Positions 53,048 through 61,709 of a stretch of DNA of 64,000 nucleotides are shown piece by piece. The notes beneath the pieces were generated by a model. It did no database searches. It was not told where the DNA came from and was given only the letters and a program-made list of their open reading frames with translations. A program made the position numbers and the translations under genes. Where the stretch lies: positions 1 through 64,000 of the forward strand of contig NZ_MDET01000016.1 in the NCBI RefSeq assembly GCF_002075885.1, in the 5' to 3' direction. Source of the stretch: Manganibacter manganicus (GTDB lineage: Bacteria > Pseudomonadota > Alphaproteobacteria > Rhizobiales > Rhizobiaceae). How positions within the stretch are numbered: position 1 is the first letter of the stretch; every line of letters starts with the position of its first letter.

Positions 53048-53779
53048 ATGATCGACCGAACCACTCCCGTTCCGCTCTATTTCCAGCTTGCGCAGCACCT
53101 GCGGTCCGAAATCGCTTCGGGCGCGATCGCCAGCGGCGGCAAGCTGCCGTCCGAGCATGAATTGTGTGCCGAACATGGCGTTTCGCGTTCGGTCGTCCGC
53201 CAGGCACTGCAGTCGCTCGCGCTCGACGGATTGATCGAGACGGAGCGCGGACGGGGCGCCTTCGTGCGGGAAAAGAAGGTGCCGATCGTCCTCCAGCAAC
53301 GCCTGGACCCGTTGCAGGAGGGGATGGCCAAGGCGGGTTTCACGCTGACCACGAAAGTGCTGCGGCAGGAGCAGATCGCGGCGCCGGCGCATGTCGCCAA
53401 GGCAATCGGCGATCCCAGGGCGGTCTTTCTCGAGCGTGTGCGCTATGTGGACGGGCAATTGCTGCTCGTCGTCCGGAACTACCTGCCGTACCGCCGCTTT
53501 TCGGCCCTTCTCGACTTTGACGGGCTGGAGACCAAGTCCCTCTATGTCTGGCTGGACGAAGCCTGTGGTGTCATCGCCTCGACCGGCAGGCGCACGATCG
53601 AGATCGGCCGCGCCGACAGCCATATCGCTTCGATCCTGAAGCTGAAACGGGGCGACCGCGTGCTGTTCAACCGCGAGACGACGTTCGATCAGGACGGCAA
53701 GGCGGTCGAATATTATGAATCCTGGCATCACCCCGACCGGACCCGCCTCAGCATCGACCTCTACCGGCAGAAGAGCTGA
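53048..53779 (+). CDS. GntR-family regulator, HutC subfamily (UTRA domain)
   Basis: This 243-residue protein has a winged helix at about 5-70 (PSEHELCAEHGVSRSVVRQALQSLALDGLIETERGRGAFV, in segments) and a UTRA effector domain. HutC-type regulators bind CTTGT/ACAAG-like palindromes; two such sites lie before the ribose-type transporter and the transketolase gene. It follows aldA by 100 bases and converges on the FGGY kinase gene with an 11-base gap. Confidence 0.9.
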   Translation: MIDRTTPVPLYFQLAQHLRSEIASGAIASGGKLPSEHELCAEHGVSRSVVRQALQSLALDGLIETERGRGAFVREKKVPIVLQQRLDPLQEGMAKAGFTLTTKVLRQEQIAAPAHVAKAIGDPRAVFLERVRYVDGQLLLVVRNYLPYRRFSALLDFDGLETKSLYVWLDEACGVIASTGRRTIEIGRADSHIASILKLKRGDRVLFNRETTFDQDGKAVEYYESWHHPDRTRLSIDLYRQKS

Positions 53780-53790
53780 CCCCGCGGCGG

Positions 53791-55233
53791 CTATTTCTCG
53801 CGGGCGGATTTCAGCGCGCCGTAAGTGGCGCGAAAGCGCGCCAGCAGGTCGTCGAGGCTGGGGAGAGGACGCGGTTCGAGCGGCGGTTCGCCGGATGTCG
53901 CGAAGGGAAGGTGTTTGACGCCGCGCCAGTGGCCGGCGGCAATGCCGCCGAGATAGGCCGCGCCGAGCGCCGCGGCGTCTCGGCCTTGGAACGGGCGCAT
54001 CGGCATTCCGACGAAGTCGGCCAGCATCTGCCGCCAGCGCGGATCGGCGGCGCCCCCGCCCGTCAGCAGCATGGAAGACGCCTCGACGCCGGTGGCCTTC
54101 AGAGCGTCCCAACTGTCGCGCACCGCCAGCGCCACGCCTTCGAACACCGAGCGGATGATCTGGTCGCGCCCGGCGCCGAGCCTCATGCCGGACCAGACCG
54201 CGCTCGCCTGCGGATCGAGCAGCGGCGCGCGCTCGCCGCTGACATAGGGCAGGAAGAGCACGCCGCCATTGTCGATGTCCGGCGCAAAGGCGCGTGCGTA
54301 CATTTCCGCCCAGTCGGCGTCGAGAACGCCGCGCGCCCATTCGAACACCGTGCCGCCATTCTGCAGCGCCGCCATCTTGTAAACGCCCGCGCCGACGCCC
54401 CGGAAAGTGTTGTAGAAGGGCTGGAGTTCGGGCGTCACGCGGTCGACCATTGTCATGATCTGGATGCCGGACCCAACCTGCAGCACGGTTTCGCCGGGCG
54501 CTGTCTGGCCGAGCCCGAGCAGGCATGCGGCGGTATCGGAAAGGCCGTGGGCGACGGGGATGCCCTGCCGCAGGCCGAGCGCCGAGGCGGCCTCGCCGGT
54601 CAGGCCGCCGGCGACATCCGTGGAGGCGCGAAGCGGCGGCAGGAGGGAGAGATCGATGCCGAGGCTTTCGGCGAAGGGGCTTGCCCAGCCGTCGGCGCGC
54701 ATGTCGTAGAGCAGCGTCATCGAGGCGTCGGAGGGCTCGGTCGCGCGCTCGCCCGTCAGCCTGAACCGCAGCCAGTCCTTCGGCGACAGGGCGGCGCTCG
54801 CCTGTTCCAAGAGGGCGGGTTCGTGCCGCTTCAGCCATAGGAGCCCGAGTCCGGCCATGCCGGTGGCGATGGGATTGCACAGCGGCAGCCGCAAATCGCC
54901 GTCGAGCGCCAGCGCATCCTGCACTTGCCTGCCCGTGCGCAGGTCAGGCCACAGAATGGCGGGCCTGAGCGGCGCCCCTTTCGCATCCGCCAGAACGAAT
55001 CCGTGTGCCTGGCCGGACAGGCCGATGCCGCGCACAACCTCGCCATGCGCCGCGCAGGCCTCGCGCACGGCCTCCACGGTTTGCGTCCACCATAGTTCAG
55101 GGTCCGTCTCGGCATGACCGGGAACCGGCGAGCTCAACTCGTAAGCACGGCTCGCTTCGGCGACCGGGCGGCCGCTCTCGTCGATCAGCAGCGCCTTGAC
55201 GGAGCCGGTCCCGAGATCGATCCCAAGGAACAT
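53791..55233 (-). CDS. FGGY-family kinase (xylulokinase-like)
   Basis: This 480-residue protein has the XylB-type phosphate loop IDLGTGSVKALLID, LSGQAHGFVL, PAILWPDLRT and SGERAPLLDPQ, with the C-terminal LTGGGAADPRWRQMLADFVG. It should phosphorylate a ketopentose such as xylulose, giving a substrate for the transketolase encoded 22 bases upstream in the same transcript. Confidence 0.9.
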   Translation of the reverse strand: MFLGIDLGTGSVKALLIDESGRPVAEASRAYELSSPVPGHAETDPELWWTQTVEAVREACAAHGEVVRGIGLSGQAHGFVLADAKGAPLRPAILWPDLRTGRQVQDALALDGDLRLPLCNPIATGMAGLGLLWLKRHEPALLEQASAALSPKDWLRFRLTGERATEPSDASMTLLYDMRADGWASPFAESLGIDLSLLPPLRASTDVAGGLTGEAASALGLRQGIPVAHGLSDTAACLLGLGQTAPGETVLQVGSGIQIMTMVDRVTPELQPFYNTFRGVGAGVYKMAALQNGGTVFEWARGVLDADWAEMYARAFAPDIDNGGVLFLPYVSGERAPLLDPQASAVWSGMRLGAGRDQIIRSVFEGVALAVRDSWDALKATGVEASSMLLTGGGAADPRWRQMLADFVGMPMRPFQGRDAAALGAAYLGGIAAGHWRGVKHLPFATSGEPPLEPRPLPSLDDLLARFRATYGALKSAREK

Positions 55234-55255
55234 TCACAGACCTCCCGTCGATCGT

Positions 55256-57295
55256 CTATGCCGGAGCGGCGGTCGCGCCGCCGTTTTCGGCAAGCAGGTT
55301 GCGGGCCGCTTCCGCGACGGCGTCCACTGTGAAGCCGAAGTGGGAGAACACCTCCGGGCCGGGCGCCGATTCGCCGAAGCGGTCGACACCGATGATCCTG
55401 CGGCGTTCGCCGAGGAACTGATACCAGTAGAACGAGCAGGCCGCCTCCACAACGATGGTCGGCAGATGGCGCGGCAGCACGCTGGACCGGTAGTCCCCGG
55501 ATTGGCGCGCGAAGACGTTGGCATTCGGGACGGACACGACACGCACGGCGACGCCCTCCGCTTCGAGCCGCGCCGCAGCCTGCCGCACCAGGGAAAGCTC
55601 GGAGCCGGTGCCGGCCAAAACCAGATCGGGAGCTGCGCCGTTCTCCGGATCGGAGAGCACATAGCCGCCCTTGCGAATCTTCTCGTCGTCTCCCGGCCGA
55701 TGGTCGACGCCCTTGCTGCCTTGCCTCGCCAGCACCATCGCGCTCGGCCCCTCGCGGCGCAGGCTTTCGTCCCAGGCGATGAGTGCTTCCAGCTCGCTTC
55801 CCGGCCGCCATACCGAAAAGTCCGGGATCGCGCGCAGCGCCACAAGCTGCTCCGACGGCTGATGGGTCGGTCCGTCCTCGCCGACGCCGATGGAATCGTG
55901 CGTGTAGACGAAGACGGCGCGCAGCTTCATCAGCGCCGCCAGGCGCACCGCGTTGCGGCTGTAGTCGCTGAAGACGAGGTAAGTCGCGCCGGAGGGAACG
56001 AGGCCGCCATGCGCGGCCATGCCGTTCATCATCGCCGACATGGCGAACTCGCGTACGCCGTAATGCACGAAATTACCGGAGAAATCGCCCGGACGGATCG
56101 AGCGCGACGCCTGCGTCCAGGCCAGCGTCGACTGGCTGAGGTCGGCCGAGCCGCCGACCAGTTCGGGCGCGGCTTTCGTCATCAGGCCGGCAATGCGGCT
56201 CGACGCCTTGCGCAGCGGCTGGTCTTCCGCCGGCTTGCCGAGGATGGCGGCGGCTTCCTCTTTCACCAGCTTGGCGAGGGCGGGCGACGGCTCGCCCTTC
56301 ATCCGGCGTCTGAATTCGGCCGCGAGTTCGGGGTGGGACTTTCCGTAGGCTGCGAACATGCGCTCCCATTCCGCTTGCATGCGCGCGCCCTTCTCGCGCC
56401 CGTCCCAACCGGCGACGACGTCGCCCGGGATCTCGAACGGCGGATAGTCCCAGCCGAGCGCCTCGCGCGTCAGGGCGACTTCTTTCGCGCCGAGCGGGGC
56501 GCCATGCGATTCCTCCTTGCCCTGCTTGTTGGGCGATCCGAAGCCGATGATCGTCTTGCAGCAGATCAAGGTCGGCCGGTCGGAGGCGTGCGCGGCCTCG
56601 AAGGCCGCCCTGATCGCGACGGGATCGTGGCCGTCCACCTCCGCGATCACGTTCCAGTTCAGCGAGCGGAAGCGGGCGGCGGTGTCGTCGGCGAACCAGT
56701 CGCCGACCTCTCCGTCGATGGAGATGTTGTTGTCGTCATAGACGGCGATCAGCTTCGACAGGCCGAGCGTGCCGGCAAGCGAGGCGGCCTCCTGGCTGAT
56801 GCCTTCCATCAGGCAGCCGTCGCCGGCGAAGACATAGGTGAAGTGATCGACCACGGGAAAGCCGTCGCGGTTGAATTCCTCGGCCAGCCGGCGCTCGGCG
56901 AGCGCCATGCCAATGGCGGTGGCGAAGCCCTGTCCGAGCGGGCCGGTCGTCGTCTCGACGCCCGGCGTTATCCCGCGCTCGGGATGCCCCGGTGTCCTGG
57001 AGCCGAACTGCCGATGCCTGCGCAGGTCGTCCAGCGAAAGATCGTAGCCGGCCAGGTACAGCAGCGAATAGATGAGCATCGACCCGTGGCCGTTCGACTG
57101 CACGAAGCGGTCGCGGTTCGGCCAGTCCGGATCGCCCGGATTGTGGCGCAGGAAATCGTTCCAGAGCACCTCGGCGATGTCGGCCATGCCCATCGCCGTG
57201 CCGGGATGGCCGGAATTGTTGGCCTGCACGGCGTCCATCGTCAGCGCCCTGATGGCGTTGGCCAGCCTGCGATGGTCACGCGCCTGAGCCGTCAT
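55256..57295 (-). CDS. tkt: transketolase
   Basis: This 679-residue protein is a full-length thiamine-diphosphate transketolase. Features are NSGHPGTAMGMADIA, SNGHGSMLIYS, TGPLGQGFATAIGMA, the ThDP motif AGDGCLMEGISQEAASLAG...YDDNNISIDG, and the C-domain THDSIGVGEDGPTHQP. It transfers C2 units between sugar phosphates and connects pentuloses to glycolysis. Its own promoter region has a candidate HutC-type site. A likely paralogue of a chromosomal tkt. Confidence 0.95.
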   Translation of the reverse strand: MTAQARDHRRLANAIRALTMDAVQANNSGHPGTAMGMADIAEVLWNDFLRHNPGDPDWPNRDRFVQSNGHGSMLIYSLLYLAGYDLSLDDLRRHRQFGSRTPGHPERGITPGVETTTGPLGQGFATAIGMALAERRLAEEFNRDGFPVVDHFTYVFAGDGCLMEGISQEAASLAGTLGLSKLIAVYDDNNISIDGEVGDWFADDTAARFRSLNWNVIAEVDGHDPVAIRAAFEAAHASDRPTLICCKTIIGFGSPNKQGKEESHGAPLGAKEVALTREALGWDYPPFEIPGDVVAGWDGREKGARMQAEWERMFAAYGKSHPELAAEFRRRMKGEPSPALAKLVKEEAAAILGKPAEDQPLRKASSRIAGLMTKAAPELVGGSADLSQSTLAWTQASRSIRPGDFSGNFVHYGVREFAMSAMMNGMAAHGGLVPSGATYLVFSDYSRNAVRLAALMKLRAVFVYTHDSIGVGEDGPTHQPSEQLVALRAIPDFSVWRPGSELEALIAWDESLRREGPSAMVLARQGSKGVDHRPGDDEKIRKGGYVLSDPENGAAPDLVLAGTGSELSLVRQAAARLEAEGVAVRVVSVPNANVFARQSGDYRSSVLPRHLPTIVVEAACSFYWYQFLGERRRIIGVDRFGESAPGPEVFSHFGFTVDAVAEAARNLLAENGGATAAPA

Positions 57296-57319
57296 CCGTC
57301 CGTCTCCTCAACTTATCAT

Positions 57320-57333
57320 CCTGTACGGACAAG
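57320..57333. promoter_or_regulatory. candidate HutC-type GntR operator before tkt (CCTGTACGGACAAG)
   Basis: On the minus strand this reads CTTGTCCGTACAGG, with arms matching in four of five pairs. A perfect version lies at 28355-28368. It lies between a TTGACA (57357-57352) and the tkt start, so a bound repressor could block transcription. Confidence 0.4.
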
Positions 57334-57385
57334 TATCGATCGGGACGACTTGTTGTCAAACGGCTTCTGGCCGCTTGCGCCCGGC

Positions 57386-57491
57386 CTAAAGCATGTCTCC
57401 CGAAAGTAGGCATCGGTTTCGGGAAAGACATGCTGAAAAAACAAGGACCCAAAGCGTACGGAGCGAATCTGAAAGACCGCGACACGCTTTA
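57386..57491. repeat. Rhizobiales-type intergenic palindromic repeat
   Basis: Two hairpins in tandem are seen: AGCATGTCT-CCCGAAA pairing with TTTCGGG-AA-AGACATGCT (57390-57434), and AAAGCGT pairing with ACGCTTT (57451-57490). The sequence, including ACATGC then AAAAACAAGGAC, resembles a repeat found many times between genes in Rhizobiales genomes. Its right end touches the stop codon of the FGGY kinase gene. Copy number here is one. Confidence 0.65.
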
Positions 57492-58985
57492 GAGACGATC
57501 CAGATCGTCATAGAGCGCCTGCGAATGGCGATAGAGTTTTTCGAAGAAGGGCTGCATGCGCGCATAGGTCTCGGCCCAGGCGGGGTCGGGCAGGATCTCG
57601 CGTTCGTGGCGCACGAAGGCTGTGGCTGCGTCCTCGACGCTTGAGAATCTGCCTTCCGCCGTCGCGGCGAGCGCCGCTGCGCCGATGACGCCGCATTCCG
57701 GCTCGGCCGGCAGCAGGATGGGGATATTATAGGCGCTCGCCTTGATCTTCAGCCACAGCTCCGATTTCGCTCCGCCGCTCGAGGCGACGACCCGCTCGAC
57801 CTTGCGGCCGGAGATGTCCTCCATAAGATGCAGGTGCCGCGTCGCACCGAAGGCCACGCCTTCGAGCACGGCGCGGTGAAGATGGGCCAGCCCATGCTCG
57901 GCCGTGATGCCGAAGAACTGCGCGCGGGCGTTGCGATGTTCGCCGAAGCGCTCGCCGACGAGATACGGCATGAAGAAGAGGCGCTGGGCGCCGGCCTGCG
58001 CTTCAGCCGCCTTGGCGGCGATCGCCTCATAGCTCCAGCCGTTTTCATGGAAGGCGCGGCGCGCCCATCGCATCGCGTCGCCGCCCGTCTCGAGCAGGAT
58101 GAAGGCGCCCCAATTGCCTTCCGGGGTGCCGACATTGGAGATTTCGGGCGCCAGCAGCGGCTTGTCGGCGACGACCGTGATGATGCACGACGTGCCCGTC
58201 ACGTCCGAGCCCAGGCCGGGACGACATACGCCTGAGCCGAGCAGGGCGACGGGATAGTCGCCGCCGCCGACCAGCACGGGCGTCCCGGCGCGCAGGCCCG
58301 TCTCGCGCGCCGCCTCGGCACTCACGACGCCCAGCACCTCGGCCGGATCGCGGATCGTCGTCAGCTTGTCGCGGTCGAGACCCAGCCGGTCGCACATCGA
58401 CTGCGACCAGTCGCCGGTGCGCGGATTCATCATGAAGGAGCAGGCGGCCTCGGTGCGGTCCATGGTGATCTCGCCGGTGAGGCGATAATTCACGTAGTCC
58501 TTGGGCATCAGCACCGCTGCCGCCCGGCGATAGGCCTCCGGATCGTTGTCGCGAATCCATTGCAGCTTGAAGCCGGGCCATGGCGGGGCAGGGGGATTGC
58601 CGCTTTCGGCAATGAATTCGTCCAGGCCGAAACGCCTTTCGAACGCGGCGACGTGGCCCATCGTGCGTTTGTCGTTCCACAGCGGAACGGTATCGCGGGT
58701 CAGTTGCCCGTTCGCGTCGAGCAGCACCGTGCCGTGCATCTGGCCGCAGCCGCAGACGGCCGCGATGCGCCGCGCGGCATCCGGCGCATCGTCCAGCACC
58801 GTGCGGATGGCGCGCGTCACGCCGGCCCACCAGTCGGCGGGCCGTTGCTCCGACCAGCCGTATTCGGGGACGATCTGCTCGTGTTCGAAGGCGCGGATGG
58901 CGATGGGCCTGCCCGTCCTGTCGACGAGCGCCGCGCGCACGCTGCCCGTGCCGACGTCGATGGCGAGATAGAGCGCGTCGCTCAA
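57489..58985 (-). CDS. FGGY-family carbohydrate kinase
   Basis: This 498-residue kinase has the phosphate loop IDVGTGSVRAALVD, GCGQMHGTVL, VPLWNDKRT and ASSGGAKSELWLKIKASAYNIP, typical of FGGY kinases. TTG 58985 is the start because AAGGAGG lies 8 bases upstream and no in-frame ATG is close; the longer frame overlaps the SDR gene. It lies 78 bases after the SDR gene stop in the same direction. The substrate is unknown (a ketose or polyol). Confidence 0.88.
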   Translation of the reverse strand: MSDALYLAIDVGTGSVRAALVDRTGRPIAIRAFEHEQIVPEYGWSEQRPADWWAGVTRAIRTVLDDAPDAARRIAAVCGCGQMHGTVLLDANGQLTRDTVPLWNDKRTMGHVAAFERRFGLDEFIAESGNPPAPPWPGFKLQWIRDNDPEAYRRAAAVLMPKDYVNYRLTGEITMDRTEAACSFMMNPRTGDWSQSMCDRLGLDRDKLTTIRDPAEVLGVVSAEAARETGLRAGTPVLVGGGDYPVALLGSGVCRPGLGSDVTGTSCIITVVADKPLLAPEISNVGTPEGNWGAFILLETGGDAMRWARRAFHENGWSYEAIAAKAAEAQAGAQRLFFMPYLVGERFGEHRNARAQFFGITAEHGLAHLHRAVLEGVAFGATRHLHLMEDISGRKVERVVASSGGAKSELWLKIKASAYNIPILLPAEPECGVIGAAALAATAEGRFSSVEDAATAFVRHEREILPDPAWAETYARMQPFFEKLYRHSQALYDDLDRL

Positions 58986-59063
58986 GTCATGGCCCTCCTT
59001 GCAGGCGTTTTCCCGTGCTGCCGGCCGCGCGCGCGGCGCGGTCCGCCCAAGCGGCAAACGGCT

Positions 59064-59825
59064 TCAGATCGAGGTATAGCCGGCATCGGCCGAGACGATG
59101 GAGCCCGTCATCAGGCTCGACGCGTCCGAAGCGAGGAACAGGACCACCGAGGCGATCTCGTCCGGCTGGCCCATCCGCTTCATCGGCGTCAGGTCGATCC
59201 AGCGGTCGACCATGCCCTTGCTGTCTTCCAGATTGGCCAGCAGCGGCGTCTCGATATAGGTCGGTGCGACCGCGTTGACGCGCACGCCGCGCAGCGCCCA
59301 CTCGACCGCCAGCGACCGCGTCAGATGATGGACCCCGGCCTTCGAGGCGTTGTAATGGCACTGGGGTTGCGGCGTGTTGACGATGTCGGCCGACATCGAC
59401 CCGATATTGACGATCGATCCGCTGCCCGCTTCCAGCATCTTGCGGCCGAAGGCGCGGCAGGTCTTGAAGACGCCTGTCAGGTTGATGCCGATGACGCGGT
59501 CCCATTCCTCGTCGGAAACGTCCTCGGCGGGCGTGTTGGAAGCGATGCCGGCATTGCACACCAGTATGTCCAGGACTGGCTGCGAGGCGGCAAGCGCATT
59601 GAGGGCGGCCGTGTCTGTCACATCGAGCTGGTGTGCTTCCGCCTTTCCGCCCCCGGCCGTCAGCCGCTCCGCAGCCGCCTTGGCGCGGGCGCCGTTCAGG
59701 TCGGTCACCACGAGATGCGCGCCGGCCTCGGCAAGTGCTGCGGCGCACGCCTCGCCGATCCCCTGGCCCGCGCCGGTCACGAGCGCGCGCCGGCCCGAAA
59801 GGTCGTATTTCGACATATAGGACAT
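59064..59825 (-). CDS. short-chain dehydrogenase/reductase
   Basis: This 253-residue classical SDR has TGAGQGIG, CNAG, Ser in IGSMSAD and YNASK. GGAGGAAT precedes the ATG. It starts the minus-strand SDR-FGGY group and is divergent from the ALDH gene. It is close in pattern to the SDR at 38872-39642 (IGSMSADI.../VGSISGFI..., QCHYNASKAGVHHLT / AAYNASKAGVHMVT), suggesting duplicated functions. Confidence 0.9.
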   Translation of the reverse strand: MSYMSKYDLSGRRALVTGAGQGIGEACAAALAEAGAHLVVTDLNGARAKAAAERLTAGGGKAEAHQLDVTDTAALNALAASQPVLDILVCNAGIASNTPAEDVSDEEWDRVIGINLTGVFKTCRAFGRKMLEAGSGSIVNIGSMSADIVNTPQPQCHYNASKAGVHHLTRSLAVEWALRGVRVNAVAPTYIETPLLANLEDSKGMVDRWIDLTPMKRMGQPDEIASVVLFLASDASSLMTGSIVSADAGYTSI

Positions 59826-60241
59826 AAACGCGATTCCTCCGCTGTGCGTATCCGTCGTGCCGCCGGGATTGGCGAGAATTGTAGTTTTCCTCCCGATCGG
59901 CCTGTCGGAAAGGCCGATAAGGAGGTCTTGTAGTCAATTTCTTGTGCCTATGCACGAATTTTTGGTAGTAGTAGAACTAACTTTTTAACTAGCATCTTAT
60001 TTTGCTCCGGTTTGCTTTTCCAGGTCAATTCCTTGTGCAGCCTATCGCGATCTGTTCCCGGAAAGTGCCGGAATGGCGAATAATTATAGCATTTAAAACA
60101 ACGGTTTAAATGGAATCCCCATTGTTTCTGGTGGTCTGCTGCGCCGGCATAGCCCAACACGGTTGCGCCATGTAGTAAATCTAGTTATTGACGACGGGGT
60201 GAGGAAAAATCCGCGAACTCGGTCGTGAGGATGGAGGAAAA
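59826..60241. promoter_or_regulatory. divergent control region between SDR and ALDH genes
   Basis: No gene lies in these 416 AT-rich bases. They contain a hairpin ATCGGCCT-N7-AGGCCGAT (59896-59918) and weaker matches to the TGTAGT-N3-ACTACA motif at 59967-59981 and 60171-60185. The low GC compared with flanking genes fits a promoter-rich segment. Confidence 0.5.
59896..59918. repeat. hairpin in the SDR-ALDH divergent region
   Basis: Perfect 8-bp arms ATCGGCCT and AGGCCGAT flank a seven-base loop. It lies in the untranslated leader of the SDR gene on the minus strand. A regulatory or operator role is possible. Confidence 0.4.
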
Positions 60242-61705
60242 GTGATTCAGGAGCTGGCCGGCATGCTCTTTGTCGACGGCGCGTGGCGGCGAGGCGAGGG
60301 CGCGCAGATTCCGGTCGAAAATCCGGCCACGGGGGAGGTGCTCGGGCATATCGCATGCGCCACCCCGGCGGAGATCGATGCCGCCGTTTCGGCTGCGCGC
60401 AAGGCCTTCGGGCCGTGGTCACGGCTGGCGCCGGTCGAGCGCTCAAAGGCGCTTCACCGGCTTGGTGAGGCGATCGCCATGCATGCGGACGACATGGCGC
60501 GCACCTTGACCCTGGAGCAGGGCAAGCCGCTCAACGAGGCGCGCGGCGAGATCCTGAAGCTCGCAGAGGCCTGCCATTTCTATGCCGAGGAAGCCGCGCG
60601 CGTCCACGGCGAGATCGTCCCCAATGCGACCACCGATATCGACAGCCTCGTGGTGCGCGAGCCGATCGGCGTGGTGGGCGCCATCACGCCGTGGAACTAT
60701 CCGGCCGAGCTGATCGGCTGGAAACTGTGCGGGGCGCTGGCGGCGGGCTGCACCATCGTCATCAAGCCCGCGGAATTGACGCCGTTCACGGCGCTGGCGA
60801 TCGCACGCATGGTCGAAGCGGCCGGCATCCCGGCGGGCGTCGTCAATGTGGTGACGGGGCCGGGTTCGAAGGTGGGGCAGGCGCTGGTCGAGCATCCCGA
60901 CGTCGACAAGATCGCCTTTACCGGCTCCAGCGCGGTGGGGCTGCGCATTCAGCAGTCGTGTTCGACCGTCAAGCGGCTGTCGCTGGAACTCGGCGGCAAC
61001 TGCCCGCTGGTCGTCACCGCCTCCGCCGACATCGACGCGGCGGTGAAGGGGGCTGCCCGGCGTTCCTTCCGCAACATGGGCCAGATCTGCATCGCCATCA
61101 ACCGCATCTACGTCCAGCGCGCCGTCGCCGACGACTTCACGGCGAAGCTCGGACGCGCCGCCGACGCGCTGGTCATCGGCAACGGCATCGACATGCCGGA
61201 CGCCGATGTCGGCGCAATGGCCTCCGCCGAGCCGCTCGCCAAGACGCAGGATCATCTGGCCGACGCGCTGTCCAAGGGCGCGCGGCTCGTGGCCGGCGGC
61301 AGCGCGCCGCAGGGCGAGGCCTTCGCGCGCGGTCACTTCTTCCGCCCGACGGTTCTGGCCGATTGCACGCACGACATGAAGGTCATGACCGAGGAGACGT
61401 TCGGCCCGCTCGTCGGCGTCATGGCCTATGACGGCCTCGACGAGGCGATCGACCTGGCCAACGACACGCCCTATGGACTTGCCTCCTATCTCTATGCCCG
61501 CGACATGGACGAGGTGCGCTATGCCTCGGCGCGGCTCGACTACGGCAACGTCGCCGTCAACAATGTCGATGCGGGAATCATGAACGCGCCCTATGGCGGG
61601 CGCAAGCAGAGCGGCGTGGGATACGAGCACGGCCGCGAAGGCATGCTCGAATACATGAACTTCAAGCATGTCCGCATCCGCTACGGCGAGCCGAAGGCGA
61701 GGTGA
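60242..61705 (+). CDS. aldehyde dehydrogenase (succinate-semialdehyde/glycolaldehyde type)
   Basis: This 487-residue ALDH has TPWNYPAELIGWKLCGALAAGCTIVIKPAE (in segments), LELGGNCPLVV (catalytic Glu) and RNMGQICIAINRIY (catalytic Cys). The pattern is close to NAD(P) succinate-semialdehyde and related dehydrogenases. GTG 60242 follows GGAGGA. It leads an operon with a xylulokinase and a phosphoglycolate phosphatase, so glycolaldehyde or another C2-C4 aldehyde is a plausible substrate. Confidence 0.9.
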   Translation: MIQELAGMLFVDGAWRRGEGAQIPVENPATGEVLGHIACATPAEIDAAVSAARKAFGPWSRLAPVERSKALHRLGEAIAMHADDMARTLTLEQGKPLNEARGEILKLAEACHFYAEEAARVHGEIVPNATTDIDSLVVREPIGVVGAITPWNYPAELIGWKLCGALAAGCTIVIKPAELTPFTALAIARMVEAAGIPAGVVNVVTGPGSKVGQALVEHPDVDKIAFTGSSAVGLRIQQSCSTVKRLSLELGGNCPLVVTASADIDAAVKGAARRSFRNMGQICIAINRIYVQRAVADDFTAKLGRAADALVIGNGIDMPDADVGAMASAEPLAKTQDHLADALSKGARLVAGGSAPQGEAFARGHFFRPTVLADCTHDMKVMTEETFGPLVGVMAYDGLDEAIDLANDTPYGLASYLYARDMDEVRYASARLDYGNVAVNNVDAGIMNAPYGGRKQSGVGYEHGREGMLEYMNFKHVRIRYGEPKAR

Positions 61706-61709
61706 GGCG

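Noticed and set aside
55196..57409. 737-codon plus-strand frame opposite transketolase
   Set aside because: It is antisense to the transketolase gene, with composition typical of high-GC shadows.
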